Shown: one piece after another, positions 25,395-33,900 of the stretch | Layout: every line of letters begins with the position of its first letter | Position numbering within the stretch: position 1 is the first letter of the stretch | NCBI GenBank assembly: GCA_910579035.1 | Contig: CAJTSR010000003.1 | Location: forward strand, 81,589 to 145,588 | Origin: an uncultured Muribaculaceae bacterium | GTDB lineage: Bacteria > Bacteroidota > Bacteroidia > Bacteroidales > Muribaculaceae | Direction: 5' to 3' | Length of the DNA stretch: 64,000 bases | The notes under the pieces: model-generated | Databases searched by the model: none | What the model saw: only the letters and a program-made list of their open reading frames with translations | What the model was told of the DNA's origin: nothing | Made by a program: the position numbers and the translations under genes

Positions 25395-27137
25395 TTACTT
25401 ATAAAGGAAGCGCCTGATAGAACGTTTTGGCGTTTTCTCGAACTCCTCGGGCATAATCTCTATGTGCTGTATCTGCTCGTATGGGCCTACGAGGCGGTTC
25501 AATCCGTCGCGGTTTGCCTCCATTGCTGCCTTGAGGCCTTCTTCGTCGAGTCCGTCGCGCTCCACCTGCTCCATGTCAGGGTGGCACAGAGCCACTAAAT
25601 GCCCGCTGCGTTCTACCACGAGGCATTCATTGATATAGGGCATATTGCTGAGCTTTGATTCTATTTCCTCAGGATAGATATTTTGTCCGTTGGCTGTGAG
25701 AATCATGGTCTTGTAGCGGCCACGGATATAGATTGTGCGGTTGTTGGGCTCGCCGATGCGTCCCATGTCGCCGGTGTGCAGCCAGCCGTCTTCCTCAAGT
25801 GCGGCTTCGGTCGCTTCGGGATTCTTATAATACCCTTTCATCACGTTGAGTCCGCGCACGAGTATCTCGCCCTGCTGAGGCTCTCCTGCCTCTGCGGGCA
25901 GAGTGTCGTCGGCCAGTATGCGGGCTTCCATGATGCCGCTGAGGGTTCGGCCGGCCGAACCCGGCTTGAAGCGACGCCACGGCGAGTAGCTGATGAGCGG
26001 CCCGCATTCGGTCATTCCGTAGCCGACCGTGAAAGGAAATTTTATGCGGTGCAGAAACTCCTCTACCTCGCGGTTGAGCGGCGCGCCTCCCACAATCACT
26101 TCTTCGAAAGCTCCGCCGAAAGCGTCTACCAGTTTTGCCCGAATAAGGCTGTATACGGCTTTGTCGAGCATCGGAACCGCAAGCACCCACCGTACCGGGT
26201 TTTTGGTAATCATCGGCACGATGAGCTTGCGGTATATCTTTTCGAGGATAAGCGGCACGCATACAATCAGAGATGGACGTACCTGCTTCATGGCCTTGGT
26301 GAGCAGGGCCGGGGTGGGGAGCTTGCCGAGCAGTGTCACATGCGTGCCCACGGCCAGCGGCACGAGCATGTCGAAAGCGCAGCCGTAGGCGTGGGCCAGC
26401 GGCAGGAACGACAGTGCGCGCGAGCCTTGGTAGTGCAGGTTGGAGCGTATGCCGAAAACAACGTTGCCGCGCAGGTTGTCGAGCGACAGCATAACGCCTT
26501 TCGAGAATCCCGTCGTCCCCGATGTGTAGTTTATTATGGCGGTGGAGTCGCCCGGCAGCTCAGGGTATGATATATGGTCGGCGCGGAAACCGTCGGGGTA
26601 GCGCTTGCGGAAGCGGCGGGTGAGGCTTGCCACTATCGATTTGTGCGACAGCGGGGCTTTGTTGCCATTTGTTGCCACAGGCTGTCGCTCGGCCACCACG
26701 GTGCGGGAGTCGAGCGACACCACCGCGCGCAGGGCGGGCAGCTCGTCGAAGTTGAGGAACTTGAAGAGCCCGTCGGCGGCAAAAAGCATAACCGCGTCGG
26801 AGTGGTTTATGATGTTTTGCGCGTCGGCGGGGCTGAAATCGTTCAGCACCGGCACTATCACGGCACCGTATGTCACAGTTGCCATAAACGCTATCACCCA
26901 GTTGGGGGTGTTGCGTCCGAGCAGAGCTATTTTGTCGCCTTGCTGTATTCCGGCCAATTCGAAGAACAGGTGGAGGCGGGCTATTCGGCGAGCCATATCG
27001 CCGTAACTTATCGTCTTGCCTGTCACATAGTCGGTGAGCGCGGGCAGCGAAAAGTTATCGGCGAAAGATGTGCTGTATATCTTCAGCAGGTCGTTGTACG
27101 GGGCCTCGTTGTATGGTTCTTCGAATCGATAGTTCAT
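25395..27137 (-). CDS. long-chain acyl-CoA synthetase (AMP-binding enzyme)
   Basis: 580 aa. The ANL-family signatures are in order: YTSGTTGFSKGV (204-215, ATP loop), YGMTECGP, and HTGDMG with the hinge before the C-terminal lid. It activates a fatty acid to acyl-AMP and then acyl-CoA. The first residues lack a signal peptide, so it is cytosolic or membrane-associated. Its ATG overlaps the adk stop, so adk and this gene are translationally coupled; AMP released by the synthetase is a substrate of Adk, which may be the reason. Confidence 0.92.
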   Translation of the reverse strand: MNYRFEEPYNEAPYNDLLKIYSTSFADNFSLPALTDYVTGKTISYGDMARRIARLHLFFELAGIQQGDKIALLGRNTPNWVIAFMATVTYGAVIVPVLNDFSPADAQNIINHSDAVMLFAADGLFKFLNFDELPALRAVVSLDSRTVVAERQPVATNGNKAPLSHKSIVASLTRRFRKRYPDGFRADHISYPELPGDSTAIINYTSGTTGFSKGVMLSLDNLRGNVVFGIRSNLHYQGSRALSFLPLAHAYGCAFDMLVPLAVGTHVTLLGKLPTPALLTKAMKQVRPSLIVCVPLILEKIYRKLIVPMITKNPVRWVLAVPMLDKAVYSLIRAKLVDAFGGAFEEVIVGGAPLNREVEEFLHRIKFPFTVGYGMTECGPLISYSPWRRFKPGSAGRTLSGIMEARILADDTLPAEAGEPQQGEILVRGLNVMKGYYKNPEATEAALEEDGWLHTGDMGRIGEPNNRTIYIRGRYKTMILTANGQNIYPEEIESKLSNMPYINECLVVERSGHLVALCHPDMEQVERDGLDEEGLKAAMEANRDGLNRLVGPYEQIQHIEIMPEEFEKTPKRSIRRFLYK

Positions 27138-27718
27138 TTTTTATCCTTGTGGGGGTCGAGAGAGGCTCGGATATCGCCGAAAATGGCATCGACGGTTCCG
27201 TTGCCGTTTATGGCGTGATATGTGCCGCAGGCCATGTAGTAGTCACGCAGAGGCGATGTCTGATTATGGTACACGTCGAGGCGCTTTTTGATGGTTTCGA
27301 GGTTGTCGTCGGCGCGTCCGCTGGTTTTTCCGCGTTCGAGCATGCGGCGTACAAGCTCTTCTTCCTCCACTTCCAGCCCTACTACGGCGTGAACCGCTGT
27401 GCCATAGCCTTCGAGCATTTTGGCGAGAGCTTCGGCCTGCGGGATAGTGCGGGGGAATCCGTCGAAAATCACACCTTTTTCGCGTATCTCTGGTTTGCTT
27501 TCAAACAGGTCGGACAGCACGTCAATCATCAGGTCGTCGGGTATCAGAAGCCCTTTGGAGATGTATCGGTCGGCAACTTTGCCAAGTTCCGTGCCTCGCG
27601 ATATGTGGTCGCGGAGGAGCTCTCCGGTCGATATGTGGTGAAGTCCGTATTGATCAATAAGTCGTTCGCTCTGTGTGCCCTTGCCGCTGCCGGGGGCACC
27701 GAATATCACTATGTTCAT
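27134..27718 (-). CDS. adk: adenylate kinase, short-lid type
   Basis: 194 aa from MNIVIFG at 27718. P-loop GAPGSGKGT (7-15), ISTGELLRDH and FDGFPRT (NMP-binding) are present. Residues after RRMLERGKTSGRADD run straight into the next helix, so the LID is the short form without zinc cysteines. It interconverts ATP plus AMP and 2 ADP. It follows hpt after 76 nt on the same strand and overlaps the acyl-CoA synthetase gene by 4 nt. Confidence 0.96.
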   Translation of the reverse strand: MNIVIFGAPGSGKGTQSERLIDQYGLHHISTGELLRDHISRGTELGKVADRYISKGLLIPDDLMIDVLSDLFESKPEIREKGVIFDGFPRTIPQAEALAKMLEGYGTAVHAVVGLEVEEEELVRRMLERGKTSGRADDNLETIKKRLDVYHNQTSPLRDYYMACGTYHAINGNGTVDAIFGDIRASLDPHKDKK

Positions 27719-27794
27719 CTTATGTCTGTTATGCTTGTTCCTGAAAGGAGCGCACATTACAAATAATAAACACCCCGAGGGGGCTGTATGTTGC

Positions 27795-28337
27795 TTACTC
27801 CTCTTTGAGAATGTAAATGTCGTTTAGGTTGCGGGCTTTTTCGTTGAGGTCGAGTCCGTATCCGATAATAAATTTCGTTGGTATGTTGAAACCTACATAG
27901 TCGGGCTTTACGGGGCGCACGAGAGCCTCCGGCTTGAACAGCAGCGTGGCCACCTTTATCTCGGCGGGTTCCTGCTGCTCGAGGTCTTTTATAAGCCTGT
28001 GGATAGTGTTGCCGGTGTCAACGATGTCTTCCACCACTATCACTGTGCGTCCTTTGAGGTTTTCGTGCAGGCCGAGCACTTGCTTCACCGAGCCTGCCGA
28101 CGATGTTCCCTCATAGCTTTTGAGGCGTATGAACGTTATTTCGGCATCGATGTCTTCCACGGCGCGGAAAAGGTCGCTTGCAAAAGGAAACGCCCCGTTG
28201 AGCACACACACGAACAAGGGTGTTTTACCGGCGCAGTCGCGTACTATGTCTTTGCCCAGTTCCTTTACACGGGCTGCGATCTCTGCTTGGGTGATGTAGG
28301 GCTCGAAGGTAAGGCCCTCGTAAGTGACTTGTTTCAT
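27795..28337 (-). CDS. hpt: hypoxanthine phosphoribosyltransferase
   Basis: 180 aa. The PRPP-binding signature VIVVEDIVDTGNT (99-111) and the N-terminal PLFVCVLNGAF loop identify the family, and KPDYVGFNIPTKFIIGYG is the base-binding C-terminal segment. It salvages hypoxanthine (and guanine) to nucleotides. A promoter lies 21 bp upstream, and adk with the acyl-CoA synthetase probably form the rest of the transcript. Confidence 0.95.
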   Translation of the reverse strand: MKQVTYEGLTFEPYITQAEIAARVKELGKDIVRDCAGKTPLFVCVLNGAFPFASDLFRAVEDIDAEITFIRLKSYEGTSSAGSVKQVLGLHENLKGRTVIVVEDIVDTGNTIHRLIKDLEQQEPAEIKVATLLFKPEALVRPVKPDYVGFNIPTKFIIGYGLDLNEKARNLNDIYILKEE

Positions 28338-28357
28338 CTTCGATAAGTTTATTTTTG

Positions 28358-28365
28358 CAAAGTTA
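28358..28365 (-). promoter_or_regulatory. -7 box of the hpt promoter
   Basis: Minus-strand TAACTTTG at 28358-28365, followed by G+C-free sequence to the hpt start; the -33 is weak (TTG near 28388-28390, 22-bp spacer). Confidence 0.65.
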
Positions 28366-28409
28366 GCACTTTTTTGCGAATCGCAGGCAATAAAATATCA
28401 GTCTGCAAA

Positions 28410-28442
28410 TTTGCTTTTGCGCCGGAGATATTCGTATCTTTG
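28410..28442 (+). promoter_or_regulatory. upstream tandem promoter of the 55-aa ORF/dxs unit (repeat copy B)
   Basis: -33 TTTG (28410-28413), 21-bp spacer, -7 TATCTTTG (28435-28442). It is a diverged copy of the module at 28485 and 16361. Here the -7 sits in a 5-bp hairpin, AGATA-TTCG-TATCT (28426-28439). Confidence 0.6.
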
Positions 28443-28484
28443 GCTTCGCCTTAGATACTTTCGCTCGGCAAAATCAAAAGAATA

Positions 28485-28517
28485 TTTGCTTTTGCACTCG
28501 ACTTATTCGTATCTTTG
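28485..28517 (+). promoter_or_regulatory. proximal promoter of the 55-aa ORF/dxs unit (repeat copy C)
   Basis: -33 TTTG (28485-28488), 21-bp spacer, -7 TATCTTTG (28510-28517), 26 bp before the ATG at 28543. It lies exactly 75 bp downstream of copy B and matches copy A (16361) at 33 of 35 positions. Confidence 0.8.
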
Positions 28518-28542
28518 CACGTTAAGCAAATATGAACAAACA

Positions 28543-28710
28543 ATGAAAACATCGGTTATAGTGCGTTTTGTCGTGCTTGGGCTGTTGTGGCTCGGTCTGG
28601 TTGGCTATTTGGTCACCCATGTGAAGATGACTCTCTATATCGCATTTGTGATAGTGGCATCGGCCATTATAGTGTTTGTGCCGATGTATAAAAAATATAT
28701 TCGCAAATGA
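28543..28710 (+). CDS. small two-helix membrane protein upstream of dxs
   Basis: 55 aa, MKTSVIVRFVVLGLLWLGLV..., with two hydrophobic stretches (about 7-24 and 30-47) and a basic C-terminus (YKKYIRK). It directly follows the promoter at 28485 and its stop overlaps the dxs start in ATGA, so dxs translation depends on it. No family is recognised. Its position argues that it is real and not chance. Confidence 0.7.
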   Translation: MKTSVIVRFVVLGLLWLGLVGYLVTHVKMTLYIAFVIVASAIIVFVPMYKKYIRK

Positions 28711-30617
28711 TGGCGGAAGAAAGCAAGACTCTTCTTGAACAGATAGATTCTCCGGCGGATCTGCGTAAATTGCCTCTTGGCTCGCTGCCGCAGCTGTGCG
28801 GCGAGATACGCGAGTTCCTTATAAGGTCCTTGTCGGTCAATCCCGGTCATTTCGCGTCAAGCATGGGCGCAGTGGAGCTTACGGTGGCTCTGCATTATGT
28901 GTTCAACACACCGTACGACCGCATTGTGTGGGACGTGGGGCATCAGGCTTACGGCCACAAGCTGCTCACCGGGCGTCGCGATTCGTTTTCGACAAACAGG
29001 ACGCTCGGAGGCCTGAGCGGCTTCCCCAATCCTGCGGAAAGCGATTATGACACTTTCTCGGCGGGCCACGCCTCCAATTCCATATCGGCGGCGCTCGGTA
29101 TGGCCGTGGCCTCGCGGCTTAAGGGCGAGTCGCCCCGGCGCAACGTGGTGGCCGTTGTCGGCGACGCCTCGATAAGCGGCGGCCTTGCCTTCGAGGGTAT
29201 CAACAATGCCGCGAACACTCCGAACAATCTGCTGATAGTGTTGAACGACAACGATATGAGCATCGACCGCAATGTCGGCGCCCTCAATTCGCAACTCGCG
29301 CATATCAACACTTCCAGAATATACAACGATGTGCGGTACAAGGCATTCAAGTGTCTGAAGAAGCTCCACCTTGTGAGCGACAGGCGTCGCGGCGCGCTGT
29401 TGCGTTTCAACAACAGCCTGAAGTCGCTGCTGTCGAAGCAGCAGAATATCTTCGAGGGGCTGAACATACGCTATTTCGGGCCCTTCGACGGCCACGACAT
29501 AGGCACCATCGTGAAGGTGCTCAACGATATCCGGGATATGGAAGGGCCGCGCATACTGCACCTGCGCACCGTGAAGGGCAAGGGCTACGCGCCCGCCGAG
29601 GCCGACCCGGCTTCGTGGCATGCTCCGGGGCGTTTCGATGTCGCTACCGGCCATCGTGCCGAAAGCGACCCCAAGCCGGGCAAGCCGCTTAAATATCAGG
29701 ACGTGTTTGGCAACACTTTGCTCGAACTGGCACGCAAGAACGACAGGATAGTGGCTATAACAGCCGCTATGCCGTCGGGTACGTCGATATCGACCATGCA
29801 GGCCGAGATGCCGGGGCGTGTGTTCGATGTCGGTATTTCGGAAGGACATGCCGTCACTTTTGCCGGAGGCCTTGCCAAGGACGGCATGCGTCCGTTCGTG
29901 GGCATATATTCGAGCTTCCTGCAGCGCGGTTACGACCATATAATACACGATGTGGCTCTTCAGCACCTGCCGGTGACATTCTGTGTTGACCGTGCAGGAC
30001 TCGTCGGCGAGGACGGTGCCACGCACCACGGCGCATACGATATAGCGTATCTGCGCACGGTGCCCGGTATGATAGTCGCCTCCGGGCGCGACGAGCATTC
30101 GCTCCGCAACCTGCTGTTCACTGCTCAGGCAGCCGACCACGGGCCTTTCGCCATACGCTATCCGCGCGGAGGCGGTTCGCTGGCCGACTGGCGCAATGAT
30201 ATGCGCGAGCTGCCGATAGGCAAAGGCGAGTGTCTTTCCCGAGGGCGCGATGTGGCGGTGCTGACCATAGGCCCTGTTGCCGCAGAGGCTGCCGCCGCTA
30301 TAGAGAAAGCTAAAGGGCAGGGTATGTCCGTGGCGCATTATGACATGATATTCGCCAAGCCTCTCGACGAAGAAATAATATCGGAGGTCGCGGCCTTGGG
30401 CTGCCCGGTTATTACCGTTGAGGACGGAACTGTCGACGGCGGCATGGGCAGTGCCGTTGCCGACCGTCTTGCCGAGATGGGGCATACAGCCACGGTACAC
30501 CGCATGGGCATTCCCGACCGTTTTATACCGCAAGGCACGCCGGCACAGCTAAGGGCAATGTGCGGCTTCGACAGCGAGTCGATATATAAGAAAATAGTAG
30601 AGTTGGCACGCCGATGA
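28707..30617 (+). CDS. dxs: 1-deoxy-D-xylulose-5-phosphate synthase
   Basis: 636 aa, full length. The N-terminal NPGHFASSMGAVELT and DRIVWDVGHQAYGHK, the thiamine-diphosphate motif GDASISGG with downstream Asn, and the C-terminal transketolase domains are all present. The glutamate that activates the cofactor is in GISEGHAV, a variant of the common AEQHAV. It condenses pyruvate and glyceraldehyde-3-P for isoprenoid, thiamine and pyridoxal synthesis. trkA starts inside its stop (overlap 30614-30617). Confidence 0.96.
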   Translation: MMAEESKTLLEQIDSPADLRKLPLGSLPQLCGEIREFLIRSLSVNPGHFASSMGAVELTVALHYVFNTPYDRIVWDVGHQAYGHKLLTGRRDSFSTNRTLGGLSGFPNPAESDYDTFSAGHASNSISAALGMAVASRLKGESPRRNVVAVVGDASISGGLAFEGINNAANTPNNLLIVLNDNDMSIDRNVGALNSQLAHINTSRIYNDVRYKAFKCLKKLHLVSDRRRGALLRFNNSLKSLLSKQQNIFEGLNIRYFGPFDGHDIGTIVKVLNDIRDMEGPRILHLRTVKGKGYAPAEADPASWHAPGRFDVATGHRAESDPKPGKPLKYQDVFGNTLLELARKNDRIVAITAAMPSGTSISTMQAEMPGRVFDVGISEGHAVTFAGGLAKDGMRPFVGIYSSFLQRGYDHIIHDVALQHLPVTFCVDRAGLVGEDGATHHGAYDIAYLRTVPGMIVASGRDEHSLRNLLFTAQAADHGPFAIRYPRGGGSLADWRNDMRELPIGKGECLSRGRDVAVLTIGPVAAEAAAAIEKAKGQGMSVAHYDMIFAKPLDEEIISEVAALGCPVITVEDGTVDGGMGSAVADRLAEMGHTATVHRMGIPDRFIPQGTPAQLRAMCGFDSESIYKKIVELARR

Positions 30618-31948
30618 AGATTGTTATAGCCGGGGCCGGTGAGGTAGGCTCGCATCTGGCCAAGCTGCTGTCGGCAGAGGAGCAGGATATAATGCTGATC
30701 GACAGCAATGCCGAGCGTCTGGCAACTCTTGATGCCAATTATAATCTGATGACGGTGGAGGGCAACCCGACGTCTTTCGCCACTTTGCGCGAGGCGCGGG
30801 TAGGCTCCTGCGACCTCTTTATCGCCGTCACACCCTATGAGTCGAACAATATAGTGGCATGCTCCATAGCAAAGAATCTTGGAGCGCAGACCACTGTGGC
30901 GCGTATCGACTCGTATGACTTTATGAACCCGGCCAATGCCGACCATGTGCGTCATATGGGAGTGGACCGCGTGATTTATCCCGAACAGGTAGCTGCCGAA
31001 GAAATAATAACGGCTCTCAGGCGCTCGTGGATACGGAATTGGTTTGAGCTTCATAACGGGCAGATAATACTTGCCGGAGTTAAGTTACGGCAGGGGGCGC
31101 CCATCGTGGGTATGAAGCTCAAGGATTTCGCTTTTACGAACCGCCATTTCCACGTGTCGGCCATCAAGCGTAACCACGAAACTATCATACCTCGAGGCGA
31201 CGACCTGCTCAACGACGGCGACATTCTGTATTTTACCACCACGCGCGACCATATCAACGACCTGCTGACGCTCACGGGCAAGACCGAGCATAAAATCAAG
31301 CGTGTGCTGATAATGGGCGGCTCCAAGATTGCTGTGCGTCTGGTGAACCTCGGGCGCGAGCAGTTCAAATTCAAGATTGTGGAAAGCAATCTCGAAATAT
31401 GTCGCAAGCTTCCGCAGAAATGCCCCGATTGCGAGATTATCCACGGCGACGCACGTGACACCGATCTCCTTGCCGATATCGGTGCTTCCGATATGGACGC
31501 TTTCGTGGCTCTTACCGACAGCTCCGAAACGAATATATTCACCTGTTTGACGGCTAAGGATATAGGTATACGCAAGACAGTAGCCGATGTCGAGAACATA
31601 CAGTTCATATCGCAGGCCGAGAATCTCAACATAGGTACTGTGGTGAATAAAAAGCTGTTGGCTTCGAGTACAATATTCCAGTTGCTTCTCGATGCCGACT
31701 CCTCCACATCGAAGTGCCTTGCACTTGCCGATGCCGAGGTTGCCGAACTCGAGGTGCGTCCGGGCTCCAAGATTACGCGGGCGCCGGTGAAAGACCTCAA
31801 GCTTGCCCGCGAGATGACTCTCGCAGGACTTATACGCAACGGCGAAGGCATGCTTATCAACGGTAACACGCTTATAGAGCCGGGCGACCACGTGCTGGTG
31901 TTCTGTCTGGCCGGAGCGCTCCACAAAGTAGAAAAACTCTTTAGCTGA
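30614..31948 (+). CDS. trkA: Trk potassium uptake regulatory subunit
   Basis: 444 aa, the two-RCK form. The first NAD-binding loop is GAGEVGSHL (7-15) with acidic Asp30 ending strand 2, the second is MGGSKIAVRL after about residue 233. Each RCK_N is followed by an RCK_C domain (LRQGAPIVGMKL; VRPGSKITRAPV). It gates TrkH in response to nucleotides on the cytoplasmic side. It overlaps dxs by 4 nt and trkH by 1 nt. Confidence 0.96.
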   Translation: MKIVIAGAGEVGSHLAKLLSAEEQDIMLIDSNAERLATLDANYNLMTVEGNPTSFATLREARVGSCDLFIAVTPYESNNIVACSIAKNLGAQTTVARIDSYDFMNPANADHVRHMGVDRVIYPEQVAAEEIITALRRSWIRNWFELHNGQIILAGVKLRQGAPIVGMKLKDFAFTNRHFHVSAIKRNHETIIPRGDDLLNDGDILYFTTTRDHINDLLTLTGKTEHKIKRVLIMGGSKIAVRLVNLGREQFKFKIVESNLEICRKLPQKCPDCEIIHGDARDTDLLADIGASDMDAFVALTDSSETNIFTCLTAKDIGIRKTVADVENIQFISQAENLNIGTVVNKKLLASSTIFQLLLDADSSTSKCLALADAEVAELEVRPGSKITRAPVKDLKLAREMTLAGLIRNGEGMLINGNTLIEPGDHVLVFCLAGALHKVEKLFS

Positions 31949-33429
31949 TGCTTAATATAATTCGCCGACACCGTGTCAACTTACGTATGCTCTGCCGCAT
32001 AGCCGGCTGGCTGCTGCTGATAGAAGGCTTCTTTATGGTGTTTCCGGCCCTTACATCGCTTGGCTATGGCGAAAGCGACAGTGTGGTGTTCGGTGTCACG
32101 GCTTTTGCCACGGCATTGGTCGGCCTTCTTCTGGCCCGCTTCAGCAAGCCGCAAAGCTCGCATATGGGCAAGCGCGACGGCTACCTGCTTACAGCCATGG
32201 TGTGGGTGGTATTCTCCTTGTTCGGCATGGTGCCGTTTTTGTTCTGCTCGCGTCCGATAGGCATAACCGACTCTTTTTTCGAGGCTATGTCTGGCTTCAC
32301 CACCACGGGTGCCTCGGTGCTCGAGTCGGTCGACGGCATGAGCCACGGCATACATCTGTGGCGTGCCATGATGCAGTGGATAGGGGGTATGGGTATCATA
32401 CTGTTCACTCTTGCGGTGATACCGATGCTCAATCACTCTGGCGGCATGCAGATGTTCAACGCCGAGGTAACGGGTATAACGCACGATAAGATACAGCCGC
32501 GAATTAGCCAGACGGCCAAGAGCTTGTGGCTGATATACTTCGGGCTTACCGTGATTCTCGTGTTGTTGCTATGGGCCGGGCCAATGAGCCTTTTCGACAG
32601 TGTGTGTCAGGCTTTCGGAGCAGTGTCGACAGGAGGGTATACCTCGCACTCTCTCGGCATAGGGGCGTGGAGCGATTCGGTGTACATAAAGGTGGTGCTG
32701 ATTATATTTATGTTTCTTGGAGGCGTCAACTTCGGGCTTATATACAAGTGTCTTCGCGGCAACTGGCGCTCGTTGCGCTACAACGACGTGTTCCGCACCT
32801 ATGTGGGCTTGATATTGATAATGCTCGTTTTGTTTTCAGCCACCATTATCGCCCGCGGCCAGGCGCGCACGTGGGTTGACTGCACCATAGACCCCTTGTT
32901 CCAGATAGTGTCGACAATAACATCGACAGGCTTCACCACTACAAACTATGAGGCGTGGGGGCCTTTTGTGCTGTCGCTTACATTCGTTATGATGTTTTTC
33001 GGGGCGTGTGCCGGCTCTACGAGCGGCGGCGCGAAGATCGACCGTATACTTTATCTTTTCAAAAACGCACACAACGAGCTGCACCGTTGCCTCTATCCCA
33101 ATTCGATACTGTCTGTCAAAATCAACGACAGGGTTGTCAATCCCGACCTTGTGAGCAAGGTTATAGCCTTTCTCTGCATATATATGCTGCTGATAGTGGG
33201 CGGCGGCCTTGCGTTGACGGCGTGCGGCGTGCCTTTGGTCGATTCCTTCTTTTCGTCTTTTTCCTGCCTGTCGAACACCGGCTTGGGAGCGGGTGTTACC
33301 GGATATGGCAATTCATACGACATTCTGCCCGATGGCGCCAAATGGATATTGTCGTTCCAGATGCTGATTGGGCGTCTGGAGATTTTCACAGTCCTGGTGC
33401 TGTTCACACCCGCATTCTGGAGGCGTTGA
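31948..33429 (+). CDS. trkH: Trk potassium uptake membrane subunit
   Basis: 493 aa with about ten membrane helices. The four pore loops carry the selectivity-filter glycines: TTTGAS, STGGYTS, TSTGFTT and SNTGLGA. Together with TrkA it makes the potassium uptake system. The ATG uses the last base of the trkA stop, so subunits are made in a coupled way. Confidence 0.95.
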   Translation: MLNIIRRHRVNLRMLCRIAGWLLLIEGFFMVFPALTSLGYGESDSVVFGVTAFATALVGLLLARFSKPQSSHMGKRDGYLLTAMVWVVFSLFGMVPFLFCSRPIGITDSFFEAMSGFTTTGASVLESVDGMSHGIHLWRAMMQWIGGMGIILFTLAVIPMLNHSGGMQMFNAEVTGITHDKIQPRISQTAKSLWLIYFGLTVILVLLLWAGPMSLFDSVCQAFGAVSTGGYTSHSLGIGAWSDSVYIKVVLIIFMFLGGVNFGLIYKCLRGNWRSLRYNDVFRTYVGLILIMLVLFSATIIARGQARTWVDCTIDPLFQIVSTITSTGFTTTNYEAWGPFVLSLTFVMMFFGACAGSTSGGAKIDRILYLFKNAHNELHRCLYPNSILSVKINDRVVNPDLVSKVIAFLCIYMLLIVGGGLALTACGVPLVDSFFSSFSCLSNTGLGAGVTGYGNSYDILPDGAKWILSFQMLIGRLEIFTVLVLFTPAFWRR

Positions 33430-33432
33430 CAC

Positions 33433-33804
33433 ATGGCTAAGCACAACGATACCGGCCGATGGGGCGAAGACCTTGCCTGCGACATGCTTGTGGCAGACGG
33501 CTGGGCGATAGTGGAGCGCAACTGGCGTATGAACCATCTGGAGGTGGATATAATCGCGATGAAAGGCGATGTGCTTGCTTTTGTCGAGGTAAAGACGCGA
33601 GCGAATATGGACGAGGATCCGCTCGAAGCCATCGACCGCCGTAAGATAACGAACATGGTGCGGGCCGCAGATTGCTATATCAGGACGCACGATATGCCGC
33701 ATCAGGCTCGTTTCGACCTCTTCGCTATTCGCGGTACCCATGCCTGCTACGAAATAGAACATATCCCCGACGCCTTCGAGCCACCCCTTAAAACCTATAG
33801 GTAA
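33433..33804 (+). CDS. YraN/UPF0102-family endonuclease-fold protein
   Basis: 123 aa. GRWGEDLACDML at the start, then HLEVDIIAMKGDVLAFVEVK with the PD-(D/E)xK-like Asp and Glu-x-Lys of the UPF0102 family, which is related to Holliday-junction resolvase folds. Function in bacteria is not settled. It starts 3 nt after trkH. Confidence 0.88.
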   Translation: MAKHNDTGRWGEDLACDMLVADGWAIVERNWRMNHLEVDIIAMKGDVLAFVEVKTRANMDEDPLEAIDRRKITNMVRAADCYIRTHDMPHQARFDLFAIRGTHACYEIEHIPDAFEPPLKTYR

Positions 33805-33819
33805 CGCGGCTCAGAACTT

Positions 33820-33856
33820 GCCAACTGCCACAATGAAAAACGGCCAACTGCCACAA
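33820..33856. repeat. 14-nt direct repeat pair
   Basis: GCCAACTGCCACAA occurs at 33820-33833 and again at 33843-33856, in the gap between the YraN gene and the M24 aminopeptidase gene. The rest of the gap is AT-rich with no consensus promoter seen. Confidence 0.55.
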
Positions 33857-33900
33857 CGGATTTTGCATTTTATTTGAATAATTAATTAATACTGAGATAT

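Noticed and set aside
28857..30533. 558-codon open frame antisense to dxs
   Set aside because: It is a shadow of the GC-rich dxs frame: no family features, no signal, and basic low-quality composition. The same applies to the long antisense frames at 10386-11594, 11476-12945, 22328-23569, 41421-42686 and 59746-61320.
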